Shown here: positions 11,701 through 23,800 of the stretch, in pieces
Layout: the number at the start of each line of letters is the position of its first letter
Position numbering within the stretch: the stretch's first letter is position 1
Source: Hippophae tibetana
Lineage: Eukaryota; Streptophyta; Magnoliopsida; Rosales; Elaeagnaceae
Direction of reading: 5' to 3'
Length of the DNA: 64,000 nt
Assembly (NCBI GenBank): GCA_037013495.1
Contig: CM072803.1
Location: forward strand, 49,675,627 to 49,739,626
Notes under the pieces: model-generated
What the model saw: the letters and a program-made list of their open reading frames with translations, nothing else
Databases searched by the model: none
What the model was told of the DNA's origin: nothing
Program-made: the position numbers and the translations under genes

Positions 11701-12085
11701 TATAAATAAGTTAAAAATATTAATCTCAAAAAGGAGTTGAAAATGAGAATTTTTTATTTGTTATTTAGAATAATGAACAAAATTTGAAATTTTAATAGTT
11801 TTGCATCTTAAGACATAGTACATTTCAATTAAATATATCATAAATAAAAGGAAATAAAACGTGTAGTATTTATTCCGCCAACTTTCTTTTTTAAAATAGA
11901 CATGAGAAAATGATTATGTTTTATTTCTCCCTTATTTATTTTTCTCCATGATCTATGTTTATTTTTTTACCTTTGTAAGTCTTACTACCCTGCATTCGCA
12001 AATTCATGCAAATTTTATTACCTCCCTTCCAATGGAAAATGTGATGGAAAATGGTTGTTTTAGACATCATTTGTAAACTTTTTGT
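8791..12085. repeat. Trimer duplication, 1649-bp period
   Basis: Monomers 8791, 9340 and 9889 are repeated at 10440, 10989 and 11538. The rare TGGAGGAGG (about 8818 and 10468), ATTCTTTGGG, CGTATAAATAAG and CATATATTATAAATAA-type changes recur at the same spacing. The third monomer (9889) has a back half (GAACTTTTAA, CATGAATAAAA, AAAATAATTATG) like the end of the 8240 hybrid. The sixth (11538) does not, so 9889 marks the duplication junction. TTTTCGTTACATAG is a shared variant of this block. Confidence 0.85.
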
Positions 12086-14278
12086 TACATAGCCAGCAAA
12101 AATTGCAATTATGGACGAGGATAATATTTTACATCATATTTCTCTACTTTTTACTCTTAGAATAGGTTTGGAATGAACATTCTTAGGGAGAAAAGGGATA
12201 ACCAAAGTCAAATTAATTACGATGTCATCCAACAAAACCAGAATAACTTATAAATAAGTTAAAAATATTAATGCCAAAAAGGAGTTGAAAATGAGAATTG
12301 TTTATTTGTTATTTAGAATAATGAACAAAATTTCAAATTTTAATAGTTCTCCATCTTAAGACATAGTAAATTTCAATTAAATATATCATAAATGAAAGGA
12401 AATAAAACGTGTAGTATTTATTCCGCCAACTTTCTTTTTTAAAATAGACATGAGAAAATGATTATGTTTTATTTCTCCCTTATTTATTTTTCCCCATGAT
12501 CTATGATTTTTTTTACCTTTGTAAGTCTTAATACCCAGCACTCGTAAATTCATGCAAATTTTATTACCTCCCTTCCAAATGGAAAATGTGATGGGAAATG
12601 GTTGTTTTAGACATCATTTGTAAACTTTTTGTTACATAGCTAGCAAAAATTGCAATTATGGACGAGGATAATATTTTCCATCATATTTCTCTACTTTTTA
12701 CTCTTAAAATGGCTTTGGAACCAACATTCTTAGGGAGAAAAGGGATAACCAAAGTCAAATTAATTGCGATGCCATCCAACAAAACCAGAATAACTTCTAA
12801 ATAAGTTAAAAATATTAATCTCAAAAAGGAGTTGAAAATGAGAATTGTTTATTTGTTATTTAGAATAATGAACAAAATTTAAAATTTTAATAGTTTTGCA
12901 TCTTAAGACATAGTAAATTTCAATTAAATATATCATAAATAAAAGGAAATAAAACGTGTAGTATTTATTCCGCCAACTTTCTTTTTTAAAATAGACATGA
13001 GAAAATGATTACGTTTTATTTCTCCCTTATTTATTTTTCTCCATGATCTATGATTATTTTTTTTCCTTTTTAAGTCTTAATACCCAGCACTCGCAAATTC
13101 ATGCAAATTTTATTACGTCCCTTCCAAATGGAAAATGTGATGGAAAATGGTTGTTTTAGACATCATTTGTAAACTTTTTGTTACAAGCTAGCAAAAATTG
13201 CAATTATGGACGAGGATAATATTTTCCACCATATTTCTCTATTTTTTACTCTTAGAATAGGTTTGGAACGAACATTCTTAGGGAGAAAAGGGATAACCAA
13301 AGTCAAATTAATTACGATGCCATCCAACAAAACCAGAATAACTTATAAATAAGGTAAAAATATTAATGTCAAAAAGGAGTTGAAAATGAGAATTGTTTAT
13401 TTGTTATTTAGAATAATGAACAAAATTTGAAATTTTAATAGTTTTGCATGTTAAGACATAGTAAATTGCAATTAAATATATCATAAATAAAAGGAAATAA
13501 AACGTGTAGTATTTATTCCGCCAACTTTCTTTTTTAAAATAGACATGAGAAAATGATTATGTTTTATTTCTCCCTTATTTATTTTTCCCCATGATCTATG
13601 ATTATTTTTTTTACCTTTGTAAGTCTTGATACCCAGCAATCGTAAATTCATGCAAATTTTATTACCTCCCTTCCAAATGGAAAATGTGATGGGAAATGGT
13701 TGTTTTAGACATCATTTGTAAAATTTTTGTTACATAGCTAGCAAAAGTTGCAATTATGGACGAGGATAATATTTTCCACCATATTTCTCTACTTTTTACT
13801 CTTAGAATGGGTTTGGAACCAACATTCTTAGGGAGAAAAGGGATAACCAAAGTAAATTAATTGCGATGCAATCCAACAAAACCAGAATAACTTATAAATA
13901 AGTTAAAAATAATAATGTGAAAAAGGAGTTTTAAATGAGAGTTGTTGATTTGTTATTTATAATAATGAACAAAATTTGAACTTTTAATAGTTTTGCATCT
14001 TAAGACATAGTAAATTTCAATTAAATATATCATGAATAAAAGGAAATAAAACGTGTAGTATTTATTCCGCCAACTTTCTTTTTTAAAATAGACATGAGAA
14101 AATAATTATGTTTTATTTCTCCCTTATTTATTTTTCCCCATGATCTATGATTATTTTTTTACCTTTGTAAGTCTTAATACCCAGCACTCGCAAATTCATG
14201 CAAATTTTATTACCTCCCTTCCAAATGGAAAATGTGATGGAAAATGGTTGTTTTAGACATCATTTGTAAACTTTTCGT
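12086..14278. repeat. Second copy of the tetramer block
   Basis: Monomers 12086, 12633, 13182 and 13731 repeat the order and markers of 3851, 4398, 4947 and 5496/6594. The total is 2193 bp against 2194 bp. Private changes include CTTAAAATGGCTTTGG and AAAAGTTGCAATTATGG, showing some divergence since duplication. The last monomer lacks the hybrid back half seen at 5496 and resembles the 6594 copy. It is therefore likely closer to the arrangement before the dimer duplication. Confidence 0.82.
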
Positions 14279-15925
14279 TACATAGCTAGCAAAAATTGCA
14301 ATTATGGACGAGGATAATATTTTCCATCATATTTCTCTACTTTTTACTCTTAGAATAGGTTTGGAACGAACATTCTTAGGGAGAAAAGGGATAACCAAAG
14401 TCAAATTAATTACGATGCCATCCAACAAAACCAGAATAACTTATAAATAAGTTAAAAATATTAATGTCAAAAAGGAGTTGAAAATGAGAATTGTTTATTT
14501 GTTATTTAGAATAATGAACAAAATTTGAAATTTTTATAGTTCTGCATCTTAAGACATAGTAAATTTCAATTAAATATATCATAAATAAAAGGAAATAAAA
14601 CGTGTAGTATTTATTCCACCAACTTTCTTTTTTAAAATAGACATGAGAAAATTATTATGTTTTATTTCTCCCTTATTTATTTTTCCCATGATCTATGATT
14701 AGTTTTTTTACCTTTGTAAGTCTTAATACCCAGCATTCGTAAATTCATGCAAATTTTATTACCTCCCTTCCAAATGGAAAATGTGATGGGAAATGGTTGT
14801 TTTAGACATCATTTGTAAACTTTTTGTTACATAGCTAGCAAAAGTTGCAATTATGGACGAGGATAATATTTTCCATCATATTTCTCTACTTTTTAGTCTT
14901 AGAATGGGTTTGGAACCAACATTCTTTGGGAGAAAAGGGATAACCAAAGTCAAATTAATTGCGATGCCATCCAACAAAACGAGAAAAACGTATAAATAAG
15001 TTAAAAATATTAATCTCAAAAAGGAGTTGAAAATGAGAATTTTTATTTGTTATTTAGAATAATGAACAAAATTTGAAATTTTAATAGTTTTGCATCTTAA
15101 GACATAGTAAATTTCAATTAAATATATTATAAATAAAAGGAAATAAAACGTGTAGTATTTATTCCGCCAACTTTCTTTTTTAAAATAGACATGAGAAAAT
15201 GATTATGTTTTATTTCTCCCTTATTTATTTTTCCCCATGATCTATGATTATTTTTTTTACCTTTGTAAGTCTTAATACCCAGCACTCGCAAATTCATGCA
15301 AATTTTATTACCTCCCTTCCAAATGGAAAATGTGATGGAAAATGGTTGTTTTAGACATCATTTGTAAACTTTTCGTTACATAGCTAGCAAAAATTGCAAT
15401 TATGGACGAGGATAATATTTTCCATCATATTTCTCTACTTTTTACTCTTAGAATAGGTTTGGAACGAACATTCTTAGGGAGAAAAGGGATAACCAAAGTC
15501 AAATTAATTGCGATGCCATCCAACAAAACCAGAATAACTTATAAATAAGTTAAAAATATTAATCTCAAAAAGGAGTTGAAAATGAGAATTTTTTATTTGT
15601 TATTTAGAATAATGAACAAAATTTGAAATTTTAATAGTTTTGCATCTTAAGACATAGTAAATTTCAATTAAATATATCATAAATAAAAGGAAATAAAACG
15701 TGTAGTATTTATTCCGCCAACTTTCTTTTTTAAAATAGACATGAGAAAATGATTATGTTTTATTTCTCCCTTCTTTATTTTTCTCCATGATCTATGATTA
15801 TTTTTTTACCTTTGTAAGTCTTACTACCCTGCATTCGCAAATTCATGCAAATTTTATTACCTCCCTTCCAAATGGAAAATGTGATGGAAAATGGTTGTTT
15901 TAGACATCATTTGTAAACTTTTTGT
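14279..15925. repeat. Three mixed monomers related to the 1659-2755 and 8791 blocks
   Basis: The monomer at 14279 resembles those at 11 and 2207 (TTTTTATAGTTCTGC, CACCAACTTTC, GATTAGTTTTTTT). The one at 14828 resembles 8791 (ATTCTTTGGG, CGTATAAATAAG, TATATTATAAATAA). The one at 15377 ends with CTTACTACCCTGCATTC, also seen at about 11980, 18565 and 19125. The set reads as a patchwork of older classes. Confidence 0.75.
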
Positions 15926-18900
15926 TACATAGCTAGCAAAAATTGCAATTATGGACGAGGATAATATTTTCCATCATATTTCTCTACTTTTTACTCTTAG
16001 AATGGGTTTGGATCCAACATTCTTAGGGAGAAAAGGGATAACCAAAGTAAATTAATTGCGATGCCATCCAACAAAACCAGAATAACTTATAAATAAGTTA
16101 AAAATATTAATGTCCAAAAGGAGTTGAAAATGAGAATTGTTTATTTGTTATTTAGAATAATGACCAAAATTTGAAATTTTAATAGTTCTGCATCTTAAGA
16201 CATAGTAAATTTCAATTAAATATATCATAAATAAAAAGAAAAAAAACGTGTAGTATTTATTCCTCCAACTTTCTTTTTTAAAATAGACATGAGAAAATGA
16301 TTATGTTTTATTTCTCCCTTATTTATTTTTCCCAATGATCTATGATTATTTTTTTTTACCTTTGTAAGTCTTAATACCCAGCACTCGGAAATTCATGCAA
16401 ATTTTATTACCTCCGTTCCAAATGGAAAATGTGATTGGAAATGGTTGTTTTAGACATCATTTGTAAACTTTTTGTTACATAGCTAGCAAAAATTGCAATT
16501 ATGGACGAGGATAATATTTTCCATCATATTTCTCTACTATTTACTCTTAGAATGGTTTTGGAACCAACATTCTTAGGGAGAAAAGGGATAACCAAAGTCA
16601 AATTAATTGCGATGCCATCCAACAAAACCAGAATAACTTATAAATAAGTTAAAAATATTAATCTCAAAAAGGAGTTGAAAATGAGAATTGTTTATTTGTT
16701 ATTTAGAATAATGAACAAAATTTGAAATTTTAATAGTTTTGCATCTTAAGACATAGTAAATTACAATTAAATATATCATAAATAAAAGGAAATAAAACGT
16801 GTAGTATTTATTATGACAACTTTCTTTTTTAAAATTGACATGAGAAAATGATTATGTTTTATTTCACCCTTATTTATTTTTCTCCATGATCTATGATTAT
16901 TTTTTTACCTTTGTAAGTCTTACTACCCAGCACTCGCAAATTCATGCAAATTTTATTACCTCCCTTCCAATGGAAAATGTGATGGAAAATGGTTGTTTTA
17001 GACATCATTTGTAAACTTTTTGTTACATAGCTAGCAAAAATTGCAATTATGGACGAGGATAATATTTTCCATCATATTTCTCTACTTTTTACTCTTAGAA
17101 TAGGTTTGGAACGAACTTTCTTAGGGAGAAAAGGGATAACCAAAGTCAAATTAATTACGATGCCATCCTACAAAACCAGAATAACTTATAAATAAGTTAA
17201 AAATATTAATGTCAAAAAGGAGTTGAAAATGAGAATTGTTTATTTGTTATTTAGAATAATGAACAAAATTTGAAATTTTAATAGTTTTGCATCTTAAGAC
17301 ATAGTAAATTTCAATTAAATATATCATAAATAAAAGGAAATAAAACGTGTAGTATTTATTCCGCCAACTTTCTTTTTTAAAATAGACATCAGAAAATGAT
17401 TATGTTTTATTTCTCCCTTATTTATTTTTCCCCATGATCTATGATTATTTTTTTTTACCTTTGTAAGTCTTAATACCCAGCACTCGCAATTTCATGCAAA
17501 TTTTATTGCCTCCCTTACAAATGGAAAATGTGATGGGAAATGGTTGTTTTAGACATCATTTGTAAACTTTTTGTTACATAGCTAGCAAAAATTGCAATTA
17601 TGGACGAGGATAATATTTTCCATCATATTTCTCTAGTTTTTACTCTTAGAATGGGTTTGGAACCAACATTCTTAGGGAGAAAAGGGATAACCAAAGTCAA
17701 ATTAATTGCGATGCCATCCAACAAAACCAGAATAACTTATAAATAAGTTAAAAATATTAATCTCAAAAAGGAGTTGAAAATGAGAATTGTTTATTTGTTA
17801 TTTCAAATAATGACCAAAATTTGAAATTTTAATAGTTCTGCATCTTAAGACATAGTAAATTTCAATTAAATATATCATAAATAAAAGGAAATAAAACGTG
17901 TAGTATTTATTCCTCCAACTTTCTTTTATAAAATAGACATGAGAAAATGATTATGTTTTATTTCTCCCTTATTTATTTTTCCCCATGATCTATGATTATT
18001 TTTTTACCTTTGTAAGTCTTACTACCCAGCACTCGCAAATTCATGCAAATTTTATTACCTCCCTTCTAATGGAAAATGTGAAGGAAAATGGTTGTTTTAG
18101 ACATCATTTGTAAACTTTTTGTTACATAGCTAGCAAAAATTGCAATTATGGACGAGGATAATATTTTCCATCATATTTCTCTACTTTTTACTCTTAGAAT
18201 GGGTTTGGAACCAACATTCTTAGGGAGAAAAGGGATAACCAAAGTCAAATTAATTGCGATGCCATCCAACAAAACCAGAATAACTTATAAATAAGTTAAA
18301 AATATTAATCTCAAAAAGGAGTTGAAAATGAGAATTTTTTATTTGTTATTTAGAATAATGAACAAAATTTGAAATTTTAATAGTTTTGCATCTTAAGACA
18401 TAGTAAATTTCAATTAAATATATCATAAATAAAAGGAAATAAAACGTGTAGTATTTATTCCGCCAACTTTCTTTTTTAAAATAGACATGAGAAAATGATT
18501 ATGTTTTATTTCTCCCTTATTTATTTTTCTCCATGATCTATGATTATTTTTTTACCTTTGTAAGTCTTACTACCCTGCATTCGCAAATTCATGCAAATTT
18601 TATTACCTCCCTTCCAATGGAAAATGTGATGGAAAATGGTTGTTTTAGACATCATTTGTAAACTTTTTGTTACATAGCTAGCAAAAATTGCAATTATGGA
18701 CGAGGATAATATTTTCCATCATATTTCTCTACTTTTTACTCTTAGAATGGGTTTGGAACCAACATTCTTAGGGAGAAAAGGGATAACCAAAGTCAAATTA
18801 ATTGCGATGCCATCCAACAAAACCAGAATAACTTATAAATAAGTTAAAAATATTAATCTCAAAAAGGAGTTGAAAATGAGAATTTTTTATTTGTTATTTA

Positions 18901-19218
18901 GAATAATGAACAAAATTTGAAATTTTAATAGTTTTGCATCTTAAGACATAGTAAATTTCAATTAAATATATCATAAATAAAAGGAAATAAAACGTGTAGT
19001 ATTTATTCCGCCAACTTTCTTTTTTAAAATAGACATGAGAAAATGATTATGTTTTATTTCTCCCTTATTTATTTTTCTCCATGATCTATGATTATTTTTT
19101 TACCTTTGTAAGTCTTACTACCCTGCATTCGCAAATTCATGCAAATTTTATTACCTCCCTTCCAATGGAAAATGTGATGGAAAATGGTTGTTTTAGACAT
19201 CAATTGTAAACTTTTTGT
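15926..19218. repeat. Hexamer block, first copy (3293 bp)
   Basis: Monomers 15926, 16476, 17024, 17575, 18123 and 18671. Rare markers GGATCCAACATTC (about 16010), AAAAAGAAAAAAAACG (about 16235), GTGATTGGAAATGG (16431) and TTATTATGACAAC (about 16810) reappear 3293 bp downstream with small differences (GTGATTGG at 19724, TTATTATGCC). Monomers 18123 and 18671 are nearly identical adjacent copies (548-bp shift), indicating a recent single-monomer duplication. Confidence 0.85.
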
Positions 19219-20867
19219 TACATAGCTAGCAAAAATTGCAATTATAGACGAGGATAATATTTTCCATCATATTTCTCTACTTTTTACTCTTAGAATGGGT
19301 TTGGATCCAACATTCTTAGGGAGAAAAGGGATAACCAAAGTAAATTAATTGCGATGCCATCCAACAAAACCAGAATAACTTATAAATAAGTTAAAAATAT
19401 TAATGTCAAAAAGGAGTTGAAAATGAGAATTGTTTATTTGTTATTTAGAATAATGACCAAAATTTGAAATTTTAATAGTTCTGCATCTTAAGACATAGTA
19501 AATTTCAATTAAATATATCATAAATAAAAAGAAAAAAAACGTGTAGTATTTATTCCTCCAACTTTCTTTTTTAAAATAGACATGAGAAAATGATTATGTT
19601 TTATTTCTCCCTTATTTATTTTTCCCAATGATCTATGATTATTTTTTTTTACCTTTGTAAGTCTTAATACCCAGCACTCGCAAATTCATGCAAATTTTAT
19701 TACCTCCGTTCCAAATGGAAAATGTGATTGGAAATGGTTGTTTTAGACATCATTTGTAAACTTTTTGTTACATAGCTAGCAAAAATTGCAATTATGGACG
19801 AGGATAATATTTTCCATCATATTTCTCTACTATTTACTCTTAGAATGGGTTTGGAACCAACATTCTTAGGGAGAAAAGGGATAACCAAAGTCAAATTAAT
19901 TGCGATGCCATCCAACAAAACCAGAATAACTTATAAATAAGTTAAAAATATTAATCTCAAAAAGGAGTTGAAAATGAGAATTGTTTATTTGTTATTTAGA
20001 ATAATGAACAAAATTTGAAATTTTAATAGTTTTGCATCTTAAGACATAGTAAATTACAATTAAATATATCATAAATAAAAGGAAATAAAACGTGTAGTAT
20101 TTATTATGCCAACTTTCTTTTTTAAAATAGACATGAGAAAATGATTATGTTTTATTTCACCCTTATTTATTTTTCTCCATGATCTATGATTATTTTTTTA
20201 CCTTTGTAAGTCTTACTACCCAGCACTCGCAAATTCATGCAAATTTTATTACCTCCCTTCCAATGGAAAATGTGATGGAAAATGGTTGTTTTAGACATCA
20301 TTTGTAAACTTTTTGTTACATAGCTAGCAAAAATTGCAATTATGGACGAGGATAATATTTTCCATTATATTTCTCTACTTTTTACTCTTAGAATAGGTTT
20401 GGAACGAACATTCTTAGGGAGAAAAGGGATAACCAAAGTCAAATTAATTACGATGCCATCCTACAAAACCAGAATAACTTATAAATAAGTTAAAAATATT
20501 AATGTCAAAAAGGAGTTGAAAATGAGAATTGTTTATTTGTTATTTAGAATAATGAACAAAATTTGAAATTTTAATAGTTTTGCATCTTAAGACATAGTAA
20601 ATTTCAATTAAATATATCATAAATAAAAGGAAATAAAACGTGTAGTATTTATTCCGCCAACTTTCTTTTTTAAAATAGACATCAGAAAATGATTATGTTT
20701 TATTTCTCCCTTATTTATTTTTCCCCATGATCTATGATTATTTTTTTTTACCTTTGTAAGTCTTAATACCCAGCACTCGCAATTTCATGCAAATTTTATT
20801 GCCTCCCTTCGAAATGGAAAATGTGATGGGAAATGGTTGTTTTAGACATCATTTGTAAACTTTTTGT
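19219..20867. repeat. Hexamer block, second copy (first three monomers)
   Basis: Monomers 19219, 19769 and 20317 match 15926, 16476 and 17024. After about 20.9 kb the sequence switches to P-class monomers rather than continuing the hexamer. The 19769 monomer has the earliest clean R-class haplotype (AATCTC, AAATTACAA, TTATTATGCC, TTTCACCC, CTTACTACCC). The 20317 monomer has the Q-class haplotype (GCCATCCTAC, ACATCAG, GCAATTTCATG, TTGCCTCCC). The R-Q order used by the right-hand HOR is therefore already present here. Confidence 0.82.
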
Positions 20868-23800
20868 TACATAGCTAGCAAAAATTGCAATTATGGACGA
20901 GGATAATATTTTCCATCATATTTCTCTAGTTTTTACTCTTAGAATGGGTTTGGAACCAACATTCTTAGGGAGAAAAGGGATAACCAAAGTCAAATTAATT
21001 ACGATACAATCCAACAAAACCAGCATAACTTATAAATAAGTTAAAAATATTAATGTCAAAAAGGAGTTGAAAATGAGAATTGTTTATTTGTTATTTAGAA
21101 TAATGACCAAAATTTGAAATTTTAATAGTTCTGCATCTTAAGACATAGTAAATTTCAATTAAATATATCATAAATAAAAGGAAATAAAACGTGTAGTATT
21201 TATTCCGCCAACTTTCTTTTTTAAAATAGACATGAGAAAATGATTATGTTTTATTTCTCCCTTATTTATTTTTCCCCATGATCTATGATTATTTTTTTTA
21301 CCTTTGTAAGTCTTAATACCCAGCACTCGCAAATTCATGCAAATTTTATTACCTCCCTTCCAAATGGAAAATGGTTGTTTTAGACATCATTTGTAAACTT
21401 TTTGTTACATAGCTAGCAAAAATTGCAATTATGGACGAGGATAATATTTTCCATCATATTTCTCTACTTTTTACTCTTAGAATAGGTTTGGAACGAACAT
21501 TCTTAGGGAGAAAAGGGATAACCAAAGTCAAATTAATTACGATACAATCCAACAAAACCAGCATAACTTATAAATAAGTTAAAAATATTAATGTCAAAAA
21601 GGAGTTGAAAATGAGAATTTTTTATTTGTTATTTAGAATAATGACCAAAATTTGAAATTTTAATAGTTCTGCATCTTAAGACATAGTAAATTTCAATTAA
21701 ATATATCATAAATAAAAGGAAATAAAACGTGTAGTATTTATTCCGCCAACTTTCTTTTTTAAAATAGACATGAGAAAATGATTATGTTTTATTTCTCCCT
21801 TATTTATTTTTCCCCATGATCTATGATTTTTTTTTTTACCTTTGTTAGTCTTAATACCCAGCACTCGCAAATTCATGCAAATTTTATTACCTCCCTTCCA
21901 AATGGAAAATGTGATGGAAAATGGTTGTTTTAGACATCATTTGTAAACTTTTTGTTACATAGCTAGCAAAAATTGCAATTATGGACGAGGATAATATTTT
22001 CCATCATATTTCTCTAGTTTTTACTCTTAGAATGGGTTTGGAACCAACATTCTTAGGGAGAAAAGGGATAACCAAAGTCAAATTAATTACGATACAATCC
22101 AACAAAACCAGCATAACTTATAAATAAGTTAAAAATATTAATGTCAAAAAGGAGTTGAAAATGAGAATTGTTTATTTGTTATTTAGAATAATGACCAAAA
22201 TTTGAAATTTTAATAGTTCTGCATCTTAAGACATAGTAAATTTCAATTAAATATATCATAAATAAAAGGAAATAAAACGTGTAGTATTTATTCCGCCAAC
22301 TTTCTTTTTTAAAATAGACATGAGAAAATGATTATGTTTTATTTCTCCCTTATTTATTTTTCCCCATGATCTATGATTATTTTTTTTACCTTTGTAAGTC
22401 TTAATACCCAGCACTCGCAAATTCATGCAAATTTTATTACCTCCCTTCCAAATGGAAAATGTGATGGAAAATGGTTGTTTTAGACATCATTTGTAAACTT
22501 TTTGTTACATAGCTAGCAAAAATTGCAATTATGGACGAGGATAATATTTTCCATCATATTTCTCTACTTTTTACTCTTAGAATAGGTTTGGAACGAACAT
22601 TCTTAGGGAGAAAAGGGATAACCAAAGTCAAATTAATTACGATGCCATCCTATAGAACCAGAATAACTTATAAATAAGTTAAAAATATTAATGTCAAAAA
22701 GGAGTTGAAAATGAGAATTGTTTATTTGTTATTTAGAATAATGAACAAAATTTGAAATTTTAATAGTTTTGCATCTTAAGACATAGTAAATTTCAATTAA
22801 ATATATCATAAATAAAAGGAAATAAAACGTGTAGTATTTATTCCGCCAACTTTCTTTTTTAAAATAGACATCAGAAAATGATTATATTTTATTTCTCCCT
22901 TATTTATTTTTCCCCATGATCTATGATTATTTTTTTTTTTACCTTTGTAAGTCTTAATACCCAGCACTCGCAATTTCATGCAAATTTTATTACCTCCCTT
23001 ACAAATGGAAAATGTGATGGGAAATGGTTGTTTTAGACATCATTTGTAAACTTTTTGTTACATAGCTAGCAAAAATTGCAATTATGGACGAGGATAATAT
23101 TTTCCATCATATTTCTCTAGTTTTTACTCTTAGAATGGGTTTGGAACCAACATTCTTAGGGAGAAAAGGGATAACCAAAGTCAAATTAATTACGATACAA
23201 TCCAACAAAACCAGCATAACTTATAAATAAGTTAAAAATATTAATGTCAAAAAGGAGTTGAAAATGAGAATTGTTTATTTGTTATTTAGAATAATGACCA
23301 AAATTTGAAATTTTAATAGTTTTGCATCTTAAGACATAGTAAATTTCAATTAAATATATCATAAATAAAAGGAAATAAAACGTGTAGTATTTATTCCGCC
23401 AACTTTCTTTTTTAAAATAGACATCAGAAAATGATTATGTTTTATTTCTCCCTTATTTATTTTTCCCCATGATCTATGATTATTATTTTTTTTACCTTTG
23501 TAAGTCTTAATACCCAGCACTCGCAATTTCATGCAAATTTTATTACCTCCCTTACAAATGGAAAATGTGATGGGAAATGGTTGTTTTAGACATCATTTGT
23601 AAACTTTTTGTTACATAGCTAGCAAAAATTGCAATTATGGACGAGGATAATATTTTCCATCATATTTCTCTAGTTTTTACTCTTAGAATGGGTTTGGAAC
23701 CAACATTCTTAGGGAGAAAAGGGATAACCAAAGTCAAATTAATTACGATACAATCCAACAAAACCAGCATAACTTATAAATAAGTTAAAAATATTAATGT

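Noticed and set aside
13662-13850. 62-codon minus-strand open frame
   Set aside because: The same satellite frame as at 5436-5645 in another CCACCAT-type monomer. Similarity between the two reflects repeat copying, not protein conservation.
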